Shown: in pieces, positions 16,053 to 22,537 of the stretch | Layout of the letters: every line of letters starts with the position of its first letter | Position numbering within the stretch: position 1 is the first letter of the stretch | Program-made: the position numbers and the translations under genes | Notes under the pieces: model-generated | The model's database searches: none | Told to the model about the DNA's origin: nothing | The model's input: the letters and a program-made list of their open reading frames with translations, nothing else | Origin: Candidatus Yonathbacteria bacterium | Lineage (GTDB): Bacteria > Patescibacteriota > Minisyncoccia > Phycocordibacterales > UBA1550 | Direction: 5' to 3' | NCBI GenBank assembly: GCA_003489395.1 | Contig: DNMN01000028.1 | Coordinates: forward strand, 1 to 22,537 | DNA length: 22,537 nt

Positions 16053-16511
16053 ATGCAATTTCACATTCCTCAATACATCGACATAGAGGATAAACTTTTT
16101 GGTCCGCTTACGTTAAAGCAAGCTATCTATGTGGCTGGTGGAGGTGGCGCAATATACTTGGTATGGCGCGTCATTCCATACATAGCAATCAAGGCGCCAA
16201 TTATTTTGGCAATCGCTGTGTTCACGTGGGCTCTCGCTTTTTATCCAAAAGAGAAACTCGGCAGACCTTTCATTGAAATTTTAGAAGCTGGCTTCAACTA
16301 TATGCTTCGCGACAAGCTCTATACATGGAAGAAAACCACAAAGGAAGCGAATGCAGGGAAAGAAGAGGAATTTTTGCCATCAATGCCAATGTCCACACCG
16401 TCTGTTCCTACTGGAAAACTATCAAGCACCTCCTTCAACCTGGATGTGCGCGGAAAAGAAGAGCCTGAGGAAAAAATTCTAGGCGGAAAAGATGATACAA
16501 TATTGAAATAA
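16053..16511 (+). CDS. PrgI-family type IV secretion protein
   Basis: A 152-aa protein with the PrgI pattern: HIPQYIDIEDKLFGPLTLKQ at the N-terminus, two close transmembrane helices (about 24-41 and 46-64), then KEKLGRPFIEILEAGFNYML and LYTWKK, and a disordered polar tail. PrgI sits next to VirB4 in Gram-positive-type conjugation systems and takes the place of VirB3. It is thought to help anchor the ATPase at the membrane. The start at ATG 16053 is set by the -10 box and by the family's N-terminus; a GTG start at 16017 would add 12 residues with no family match. The next gene begins 5 bases downstream. The family call is secure. Confidence 0.92.
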   Translation: MQFHIPQYIDIEDKLFGPLTLKQAIYVAGGGGAIYLVWRVIPYIAIKAPIILAIAVFTWALAFYPKEKLGRPFIEILEAGFNYMLRDKLYTWKKTTKEANAGKEEEFLPSMPMSTPSVPTGKLSSTSFNLDVRGKEEPEEKILGGKDDTILK

Positions 16512-16516
16512 TTATT

Positions 16517-17176
16517 ATGGCCGTTAAATCAAAAGCAGCGCAAGATTTTGTTCCTATCAAAGAAATCCGCGACGGTGTCGTGATTTTGAAAGATGGCACC
16601 ATCCGTATGCTTCTTATGGCATCATCGGTCAACCTCGCGCTTAAATCCGCGGACGAACAACAAGCAGTTTTGATGCAGTTCCAAAGTTTTCTAAACTCCC
16701 TAGAATTCTCAACACAAATTTTTATACAGTCACGTCGTCTAGACATTCGTCCTTACCTTATACTTCTTGACGAACGTCTCAAAGCAGAAGTAAATGATCT
16801 TTTAAAAATCCAGATTCGCGAGTATATGGGCTTTGTGAAAACAATCGCTCAATCAACAAACATTATGAGCAAGCTTTTTGTTATCGTTGTGCCATACGCG
16901 CCACCAAAGTCGGTTACTGCAAGCGCGACTTCTTCTGGTGGAATCATGGGTGGTCTCTTTGGAAAAAAGAAAGAGGAAGGAACCACTCCATCGCAAAGCG
17001 CTGTGGAGGCATTTGAAGAAGCTCGCACACAGCTTGAGCAACGCGCGGGGATAATCAGCCAAGGTCTTTCTCGCACGGGGGTGCGCGTGGTTCCGCTCGG
17101 CACCGAGGAGCTCACAGAGTTGTATTACCGCCTCTTCAACCCCGGGGAAGCAGAAAAGAAAGTCGATGTAAGATAA
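16517..17176 (+). CDS. TraC-like protein (separate VirB4 N-terminal domain-like)
   Basis: A 219-aa cytoplasmic protein resembling the N-terminal domain of VirB4/TraC ATPases: FVPIKEIRDGVVILKDGTIR at the start, LMASSVNLALKSADEQQAVL, then FLNSLEFSTQIFIQSRRLD, and later LFVIVVPYAP and RTGVRVVPLGTEELTELYY. It has no Walker motif. A Gly/Lys-rich insert at about 141-158 (SSGGIMGGLFGKKKEEG) interrupts the domain. In many Patescibacterial loci this domain is a separate gene placed between prgI and virB4, as here, with 5- and 8-base gaps. It probably acts with VirB4 at the membrane base of the secretion system. Domain call good, precise role inferred. Confidence 0.87.
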   Translation: MAVKSKAAQDFVPIKEIRDGVVILKDGTIRMLLMASSVNLALKSADEQQAVLMQFQSFLNSLEFSTQIFIQSRRLDIRPYLILLDERLKAEVNDLLKIQIREYMGFVKTIAQSTNIMSKLFVIVVPYAPPKSVTASATSSGGIMGGLFGKKKEEGTTPSQSAVEAFEEARTQLEQRAGIISQGLSRTGVRVVPLGTEELTELYYRLFNPGEAEKKVDVR

Positions 17177-17184
17177 AATATATT

Positions 17185-19020
17185 ATGCTTAATTTTTTAG
17201 GAAAAAAAGAAGACCCAAAAACAACGACAGAAACAAATTCTGTTCCTGTGCTTCCTCAAGACCTTTATGTTGATAAAGGGCTCAACCTTGCCGATATAAT
17301 CGCGCCATCTGCTGTAAAAGTAGAGTCTAAGCAACTTGTTTTAGGAGAGAAGTTTGTGCGTTCATTTTTCATCACTTCATATCCTAGTGTTGTTTCCGAC
17401 AACTGGCTCTCTCCTTTGATTAACCTAGATAAAGTTTTTGATATTGCAATTTATATTCACCCTGTGGATACGGCGGCAATAATGAAAAAGTTTGAAAAGA
17501 AAGTTGCCGAGGTGCAAAGCCAAATCAGCGTACGTGAGAGCAAGGGTTTTGTCCGCGACCCGATGCTAGAGTCTGCATACCGCGACTTGGAGGAACTCCG
17601 CGACCGACTCCAGCAAGCGCAAGAAAAAATGTTTGATGTGGGTCTCTATTTGTCGCTTTACGCCGACAATGAGGAGGAGCTTGGCCACGCGGAAGCGGAG
17701 ATCAAATCAATGCTTGAATCACGCCTCATTTACATTCGCCCTGCGCTTTTCCAACAAGAGGAAGCGTTCCAAAGCATCATCCCCGTAAACGAAGACAAGA
17801 TTGCCGTCACTAAAAAAATAAACTCCGAACCTCTTTCAAGCTTCTTCCCATTTGTATCGTTTGACCTCACTTCAGACAAAGGAATTCTTTATGGCATCAA
17901 TCGCCACAATTCTTCGCTCATTCTTTTTGACCGCTTTTCTTTGGAAAACTACAACTCCATCACATTTGCAAAGTCGGGTTCTGGTAAATCTTTTTTTACA
18001 AAACTGGAAATTTTGCGAAGTTTGATGTTTGATATTGACGTCATCGTTATTGACCCTGAGCGTGAGTATGAGTCTATGGCGGAAGCGGTAGGGGGGCGAT
18101 ATTTCAATATCTCACTCAACTCGGAGCACCACATAAACCCATTTGATTTGCCAACACCACGCGAAGACGAATCGCCTGCCGATGTTTTACGAGCAAACAT
18201 TATTTCTCTTGTTGGACTTTTCCGCATTATGCTTTCGGGTCTCACACCTGAAGAAGATGCCATTATAGACCGCGCCATCGCGGAAACATACGCATTAAAG
18301 GACATCACACCCGATTCCGATTTCTCTGCAATAGAACCACCGCTTCTTTCTGATTTTGAAATGGTGCTCTCTGGAATGGAGGGCGCGGAAGGAATCCTCA
18401 CCAAGCTTACAAAATACACGCGCGGTTCATGGGCAGGCTTCATCAACCAACCATCAAATGTGGACATCAACCGCAAGTTTATTGTTTTCTCTGTCCGCGA
18501 TATGGAAGACGATTTGAAGCCGGTCGCAATGTATCTCGTGACGCACTTTATTTGGAACGCTATCCGTCGCACACTCCGTAAGCGTCTCCTTGTGGTGGAC
18601 GAAGCATGGTGGATGATGAAGTCCGATGACACCGCCGCTTTCCTATATGCTCTCGCAAAACGCGGTCGCAAGTATTATTTGGGTATTGCAACCATCACTC
18701 AGGATGTGAACGACTTTTTAAAATCCCCGTACGGCTTGCCTATTATGACCAACTCGTCTATCCAAGTCCTATTGAAACAATCTCCAACATCTATTGATTC
18801 AGTTCAGAAAGCTTTCAATCTTACCGATGAGGAAAAGTTTTTACTTCTTGAATCCGGAGTGGGGGAGGGAATCTTCTTTGCGGGAATGAAGCACGTGGCT
18901 ATTCGCTCTATTGCTTCCTATACAGAGGAGCAGATTATCACATCAGACCCAGGCCAAATTCTTGCCATTAAAAAGGCAAAACGCGAGCTCGAGGAGGCGG
19001 AAGCGGCGGGTGGTGTGTAG
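17185..19020 (+). CDS. virB4: VirB4-type secretion ATPase
   Basis: A 611-aa ATPase of the VirB4/TraC group, which powers assembly of and substrate transfer through type IV secretion systems. The order is an N-terminal domain (1-230, with KFVRSFFITSYPSVVSDNWL and a coiled stretch at 95-155), then the RecA-like motor with Walker A AKSGSGKS (262-269), the IDPEREY segment, NPFDLP, Walker B LLVVDEAWW (D472-E473) and the TITQDVNDFL sensor region near 510. The first Walker A residue is Ala in place of the more usual Gly, still within the [AG]xxxxGK[ST] consensus. The protein is shorter than single-chain VirB4 (about 800 aa), in line with part of the N-terminal domain being encoded by the gene just upstream. 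Family call certain. Confidence 0.96.
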   Translation: MLNFLGKKEDPKTTTETNSVPVLPQDLYVDKGLNLADIIAPSAVKVESKQLVLGEKFVRSFFITSYPSVVSDNWLSPLINLDKVFDIAIYIHPVDTAAIMKKFEKKVAEVQSQISVRESKGFVRDPMLESAYRDLEELRDRLQQAQEKMFDVGLYLSLYADNEEELGHAEAEIKSMLESRLIYIRPALFQQEEAFQSIIPVNEDKIAVTKKINSEPLSSFFPFVSFDLTSDKGILYGINRHNSSLILFDRFSLENYNSITFAKSGSGKSFFTKLEILRSLMFDIDVIVIDPEREYESMAEAVGGRYFNISLNSEHHINPFDLPTPREDESPADVLRANIISLVGLFRIMLSGLTPEEDAIIDRAIAETYALKDITPDSDFSAIEPPLLSDFEMVLSGMEGAEGILTKLTKYTRGSWAGFINQPSNVDINRKFIVFSVRDMEDDLKPVAMYLVTHFIWNAIRRTLRKRLLVVDEAWWMMKSDDTAAFLYALAKRGRKYYLGIATITQDVNDFLKSPYGLPIMTNSSIQVLLKQSPTSIDSVQKAFNLTDEEKFLLLESGVGEGIFFAGMKHVAIRSIASYTEEQIITSDPGQILAIKKAKRELEEAEAAGGV

Positions 19021-19027
19021 AAACTCT

Positions 19028-19057
19028 GTGGCATAGAATATCTTTTCACGCTATACT
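19028..19057 (+). promoter_or_regulatory. Promoter giving a leaderless mRNA for the gene at 19064
   Basis: GTGGCA (19028-19033), an 18-base spacer and TATACT (19052-19057). The ATG at 19064 starts 7 bases after the -10 box. The -35 is weak (4 of 6). Confidence 0.6.
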
Positions 19058-19063
19058 ATTTGT

Positions 19064-20149
19064 ATGTACATGTTACGTTTTTTTCTAGTAAGCGCACTTT
19101 TTTCACTGCCATTTTTTGCACTTGCGCAGACTATGCCATCATATCAAGAAGCAATGGATAAATTAGCGGAGGAGCAAAGGCAATTTTTTCTTCAGAAATC
19201 TACGACTCAAAAAAGTGTGGTTGGGAATTATTTGGATGTAGTAATAAGCCCACCAACACCTGAGCCTGGTGCTCCAGTGCGTATAGCGATTGAAAGCTAT
19301 TTGGTAGATCTGTATAAGGCAAGCATTAGTTGGTCTATCAACGGAGATGTTATAGAACGTGGCACAGGGAAAAACATTTTTACTTTCAAAAATGGGCCCT
19401 CTGGGAAACTAACAACAATTTCTGTTCATATAAACACAAACACTGGAGAAATTGTTGACAGGACTTTCTACTTCACACCCATTGGTATCACAACAATGTG
19501 GGAGGCAGATGCATACACCCCTCCTTTTTACAAAGGTAAGGCAATGATGGTTCCGCAGGCAAGTGTGCGAATTGTCGCTACTCCAAACACAGTGAACACT
19601 CCCGATTCCATTTCAACAGCAAGACTTGTGTACACATGGAAAAAAGATGGCAACGTTGATGCCAGCGCTTCTGGCTATGGGAAAAATTATTATTCCTTTG
19701 TTGGGCCAAAACCTCTCACAAACACTAAAATATCACTTGGTGTTTCTTCACTAGATGACAGTATGGGATCTGAAGTACAGGTTTATTTGCCTCAGGTTCG
19801 CCCATTCGTACTCTTTTATGAAAAGGACCCTCTTCTAGGTGTGCTTTACAACAAACCTTTAAGTTCTGATTTTACTTTAGACAAAAAAGAGTTCTCTGTT
19901 AGCGCAGAACCATATTTCTTTTCAAATGAAAGAGGTGAGGCACAGTCTCTTAAATATATTTGGTCTGTCAATGGAAGTACTGTGCAAAATTACGGGAGGA
20001 ATATCACCCTCAGAAATGACACTGGCGCAAAAGGGAGTTCTGTTGTGTCTCTCTCAATGCGTGGAATTACAAAGACCTTTCAGTCTGCGAACAAGGACTT
20101 CAAGGTTAATTTCCTAGAGAGTAGCTCGTCTGCTAGGCCAATATTCTAA
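19064..20149 (+). CDS. Secreted Ig-like beta protein of the secretion locus
   Basis: A 361-aa protein with a clear signal peptide (1-21, MYMLRFFLVSALFSLPFFALA, cut before Q). After a helical stretch (24-50) it shows three beta-rich units, each centred on a W and a strand-turn such as ISWSINGDVIERGTGKN (about 88-104), YTWKKDGNVDASASGYGKN (about 190-208) and IWSVNGSTVQNYGRN (about 300-314). They resemble PKD/Ig-like folds. No Cys is present. The gene lies 43 bases after virB4 with its own -10 box and 6 bases before the pilin-peptidase gene, with which it is likely co-transcribed. I recognise no characterised family. Homologues beside T4SS pilin genes in Parcubacteria are likely (from memory). 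An extracellular structural or adhesive part is inferred. Confidence 0.82.
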   Translation: MYMLRFFLVSALFSLPFFALAQTMPSYQEAMDKLAEEQRQFFLQKSTTQKSVVGNYLDVVISPPTPEPGAPVRIAIESYLVDLYKASISWSINGDVIERGTGKNIFTFKNGPSGKLTTISVHINTNTGEIVDRTFYFTPIGITTMWEADAYTPPFYKGKAMMVPQASVRIVATPNTVNTPDSISTARLVYTWKKDGNVDASASGYGKNYYSFVGPKPLTNTKISLGVSSLDDSMGSEVQVYLPQVRPFVLFYEKDPLLGVLYNKPLSSDFTLDKKEFSVSAEPYFFSNERGEAQSLKYIWSVNGSTVQNYGRNITLRNDTGAKGSSVVSLSMRGITKTFQSANKDFKVNFLESSSSARPIF

Positions 20150-20155
20150 AACACT

Positions 20156-21037
20156 ATGAAATATTTTTTACCAATTCTTGTATCATTAATAATCACACTA
20201 GGGCTTGGCGCAGTCGTCACTCACGCTCAAAATTACGTGCCGCTTGCGCCACTGCCTATTGGAACAGGAGGTACAGTGCCATCAACCTACAACCTTTCAT
20301 CATATTTATCAGGAATGATTAAGCTCCTAATTGCTCTTGGCGGAGCTCTTGCGGTTCTTTTTGCCATCATTGGCGGTGTGCAATATGTCGTGGCAGGTAT
20401 TTCACCCGATGCTAAAAGTGGAGCCAAGGAAAGGGTAACCATGGCTCTAATTGGTCTTGCCATCATCCTTACCTCATATCTCCTTTTAAACTCCATTAAC
20501 CCAAAACTTGTTCAGTTTAACTTAGCGCTTGAGCCTGTCACACCAAAAGCTCTTGAAACATTTAAGGCAGTTGGGACATGGGGAGATGATACCGCTATTC
20601 GAAACGTTTTATTAAGCCAGGACATCAAAATCAACAAACAAAACTGTAGCATGGTTGGCCAACAGGGGTGTACAAGTGTTCTTGGTCTTAGTGGTCAAGC
20701 ACAAGTAGGATTACAGACTCTCGCTCAAAATTGTTCAAAATCAGAGACTGGTTTCTTTGGCAACAAGTGTGATGTTACAATTACTGGCGGAACAGAATAT
20801 TGGCTACATAAATCACACACAAATGGGAGAACAGTTGATTTATCCCAAGGAGGCGCAGGTGGAATTCTTAACTCATACATCAAAAGGGGAGGTGCGGTGC
20901 CTATAACCAACTGTGGTGTAAAGAGTGACCCACACTACCAGCCAGACGGAGCAAGTGGCGGTATATATGTTGACGAGCCAAACAGAGACAGTGATGGAAA
21001 CGTTACAAGTGGTCGCCATTGGCACGTGTGTTATTAG
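20156..21037 (+). CDS. VirB2/T4SS_pilin-like protein fused to M15/LAS-type peptidase domain
   Basis: A 293-aa protein with a signal peptide (1-24, ending THA before Q). Two hydrophobic helices follow (about 49-75, MIKLLIALGGALAVLFAIIGG, and about 91-112), joined by a short loop (GISPDAKSGAKERV). This is the layout of VirB2/TrbC and Patescibacterial T4SS pilins. A further 180-residue exported domain follows, with six Cys (probably disulfides). It contains SHTNGRTVD with H221-x6-D228 and a terminal HWH (288-290), which match the zinc-ligand pattern HxxxxxxD...HxH of M15/LAS peptidoglycan peptidases. The catalytic acidic residue three before the last His is replaced by Arg in RHWH, so the catalytic base must be another residue (perhaps His288) or the domain may only bind. 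A normal pilin would end near residue 120. Fusion is read in one intact frame. Pilin-like call good, peptidase call moderate. Confidence 0.85.
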   Translation: MKYFLPILVSLIITLGLGAVVTHAQNYVPLAPLPIGTGGTVPSTYNLSSYLSGMIKLLIALGGALAVLFAIIGGVQYVVAGISPDAKSGAKERVTMALIGLAIILTSYLLLNSINPKLVQFNLALEPVTPKALETFKAVGTWGDDTAIRNVLLSQDIKINKQNCSMVGQQGCTSVLGLSGQAQVGLQTLAQNCSKSETGFFGNKCDVTITGGTEYWLHKSHTNGRTVDLSQGGAGGILNSYIKRGGAVPITNCGVKSDPHYQPDGASGGIYVDEPNRDSDGNVTSGRHWHVCY

Positions 21038-21056
21038 CAACGTAGCGCGCGCGAAC

Positions 21057-21074
21057 TGAAAAGATTACTTTTCA
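21057..21074 (+). terminator. Possible weak hairpin after the pilin-peptidase gene
   Basis: A 7-bp stem (TGAAAAG at 21057-21063 with CTTTTCA at 21068-21074), a 4-base loop and TTT following. It is AU-rich and weak, so termination is doubtful. Confidence 0.3.
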
Positions 21075-21112
21075 TTTCCAAGCCGAGGAGCCAATATTGT
21101 ACCAAATTATAT

Positions 21113-21118
21113 TAAAAT
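21113..21118 (+). promoter_or_regulatory. Possible -10 box for a leaderless mRNA at 21125
   Basis: TAAAAT ends 6 bases before the ATG at 21125, the same spacing as at 7777, 16053 and 19064. No -35 is seen. Confidence 0.4.
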
Positions 21119-21124
21119 ACAAAT

Positions 21125-22513
21125 ATGAACCGTAGAAACATAATAATCCTAATAGTCATACTTACCTCAATCCTCGGAGGTGGAGCGTATTGGTATTACA
21201 CAAACAAACCTGTTGATATCACTCCCGTGTCGGATTTCCCCGGCGAGAGCGGATTAAGAGAAGGAGAGACTGGTGTTACGCCAAGCGAAACAACGCCGGA
21301 GGAGGAAGGCGTTTTCACTCCTGGATCTGGAGCAACTCTTCCGCGTCTTTATGAACTCCACAAAACAAATGTTGCTGGTGTTGGTTTTTCAGAGACAAAA
21401 GATAAAAAGGGCGTGGTCATCAACACCACGGTTCGCTACATAGAGCGTGGTTTGGGACACATTTACGAGACACAACTTTCCACATACACAAAGTCGCGTA
21501 TTGTGAATGAAACACGCTCGCGAATAGGGGAGGCTATTTGGGGCAATGGAGGCAAAAGTGTGGTTGTGCGTTTTGTAGACGACAGTGAAGGTGGAGCAAT
21601 TAAAACAAGTGTAGTAAACATTGGCTCATCCACAATCTCATTTGCGCGAGGAACCTCCACGGAGGCAATTTCAACTGGCTTTCTAAAAACAGAGGAAGTT
21701 TTACTACCATATTATATTCCTTTTATGGCAGTCGCGGAGGATGGCGCGGATAAACTATTTTATTTGGAAGGCGGTATTGGGACAACAGCAACATTTAAAG
21801 ACACGAGTGTTTCAAAAATCTTCAGCTCCGCTTTTACAGAATGGCTCCCTCAGTTTCCAAACCAAAAACTTGTAACACTCACCACAAGGCCATCAGCGAC
21901 AGTTCCTGGTCATATGTTTTTCCTAAATACAGGTACAAAAGCTGTGACAAAAATCATTGGCGGAATAAACGGCCTCACCACGCTCACAAGCCGTGATGGA
22001 AAAATTGTCCTACATTCGGAAACAAAAGGCGGAGCTCCCGAGCTCTCCACATACGACGTTGCAAAAAATGAATTCCACTCGCTATATCTGCAAACTCTCC
22101 CAGAAAAGTGCGTTTGGGGCGTAAAAAAGGCAACATTTGTGTATTGCGCTGTTCCACAAACACTGCCTAATGCAAGCTACCCCGACCAATGGTACCAAGG
22201 ACTTGTTTCTTTCTCGGATGAATTGTGGGAAATTGACACAAAAACTTTTGTCACTAGGAAGATAATGACTCCAAGAACTCTTGGCGCGCCAGGTTTGGAT
22301 ATGACAGGCCTCGCAATTTCTTCAGACGACTCATATCTGATTTTCACTAATAAAGTCTCCAGCACCCCGTGGGTGTACAGCATTATTGAACCTGCTCCAA
22401 TAAGGACAGTTGCAACTCCTCCTGCTGGTGCCACAACGGCTCCTGAGGCAACCACACCAAGTGTTACAGCGCCATCGTCTGTTATAACCTCGGATATGCA
22501 GAAACTTAAGTAG
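21125..22513 (+). CDS. TM-anchored beta-rich (propeller-like) protein, function unknown
   Basis: A 462-aa protein with an N-terminal membrane anchor (about 5-25, NIIILIVILTSILGGGAYWYY). A Pro/Thr/Glu-rich linker follows (30-70, with GETGVTPSETTPEEEG). Then comes a long beta-rich domain (about 75-420) whose repeated strand pattern, such as IWGNGGKSVVVRFVDD, TLTSRDGKIVLHSET and LAISSDDSYLIFTNK, resembles beta-propeller blades. The C-terminus is Pro/Ala/Thr-rich (425-462). Only one Cys pair is visible (KCVWGV and VYCAVP). I recognise no enzyme motif. It follows the pilin-peptidase gene by 87 bases and may have its own leaderless promoter. Position suggests an envelope component of the secretion region. 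The propeller reading is from pattern only. Confidence 0.8.
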   Translation: MNRRNIIILIVILTSILGGGAYWYYTNKPVDITPVSDFPGESGLREGETGVTPSETTPEEEGVFTPGSGATLPRLYELHKTNVAGVGFSETKDKKGVVINTTVRYIERGLGHIYETQLSTYTKSRIVNETRSRIGEAIWGNGGKSVVVRFVDDSEGGAIKTSVVNIGSSTISFARGTSTEAISTGFLKTEEVLLPYYIPFMAVAEDGADKLFYLEGGIGTTATFKDTSVSKIFSSAFTEWLPQFPNQKLVTLTTRPSATVPGHMFFLNTGTKAVTKIIGGINGLTTLTSRDGKIVLHSETKGGAPELSTYDVAKNEFHSLYLQTLPEKCVWGVKKATFVYCAVPQTLPNASYPDQWYQGLVSFSDELWEIDTKTFVTRKIMTPRTLGAPGLDMTGLAISSDDSYLIFTNKVSSTPWVYSIIEPAPIRTVATPPAGATTAPEATTPSVTAPSSVITSDMQKLK

Positions 22514-22537
22514 AAAAAGAAAACAGAGACGAGCGCC

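Noticed and set aside
17949..18671. Open frame of 240 codons on the minus strand inside virB4
   Set aside because: It is opposite the conserved motor domain of VirB4, is Ser/Arg-rich with no domain, and has no promoter or start context.
1..22537. UGA reassigned to glycine (genetic code 25)
   Set aside because: All genes read through without any in-frame TGA, including conserved glycines in VirB4, RsmA and the helicase, so the standard code fits.
1..22537. tRNA, rRNA, CRISPR array or insertion sequence
   Set aside because: No tRNA-like cloverleaf, rRNA segment, regularly spaced repeat or transposase gene was seen in any intergenic stretch.

Overview
The window looks like a piece of a chromosome from a Candidate Phyla Radiation (Patescibacteria, Parcubacteria-type) bacterium. 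The grounds are the small-protein families (DUF5652-like and DUF5663-like), a type IV secretion locus of the PrgI / split VirB4 / VirB6-like / two-helix pilin type common in that group, Cys-paired Ig-like surface repeats, near absence of Shine-Dalgarno sites, and several promoters whose -10 box lies so close to the ATG that the mRNA would be leaderless. This assignment is an inference from gene content. No rRNA or other phylogenetic marker was compared.

Layout. 1-878: the 3' part of a ComM-type AAA+ ATPase and a two-helix DUF5652-like protein, closed by a strong hairpin (904-938). 977-2134 (minus strand): a membrane-anchored LysM-LysM-M23 cell-wall peptidase with no ordinary start codon before its membrane anchor. 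2135-2527: a divergent intergenic region with a 192-nt rod-like inverted repeat that pairs best as plus-strand RNA, then a consensus sigma-70 promoter. 2528-5617: a 910-aa coiled-coil membrane protein and a DUF5663-like protein. 5618-5813: a second structured intergenic element ending in a terminator. 5814-8595: a UvrD/PcrA-type helicase and RsmA (KsgA).

8606-22513 is a cell-surface and type IV secretion region, all on the plus strand. It holds a Cys-paired Ig-repeat protein (8606), a TM-anchored helical protein (10411), a secreted protein with an FnIII-like C-terminus (11218), a VirB6/TrbL-like channel protein (12693), a cytoplasmic unknown (15249), PrgI (16053), a TraC-like/VirB4 N-terminal protein (16517), the VirB4 ATPase (17185), a secreted Ig-like protein (19064), a VirB2/T4SS_pilin-like protein with a C-terminal M15/LAS-type peptidase domain (20156), and a TM-anchored beta-rich protein (21125). 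By family knowledge, VirB4 powers assembly, PrgI and VirB6-like proteins form the inner-membrane platform, and the pilin-like protein is the exported subunit or membrane component. The peptidase domain could open the peptidoglycan. The locus appears to be read as several units: 10411-15938, 16053-19020, 19064-21037 and 21125-22513.

The most interesting items are the pilin-peptidase fusion, the two structured intergenic elements, the peptidase without an ATG/GTG/TTG start, the repeated extended -10/leaderless arrangement, and the lack of any TGA stop among the 18 genes.
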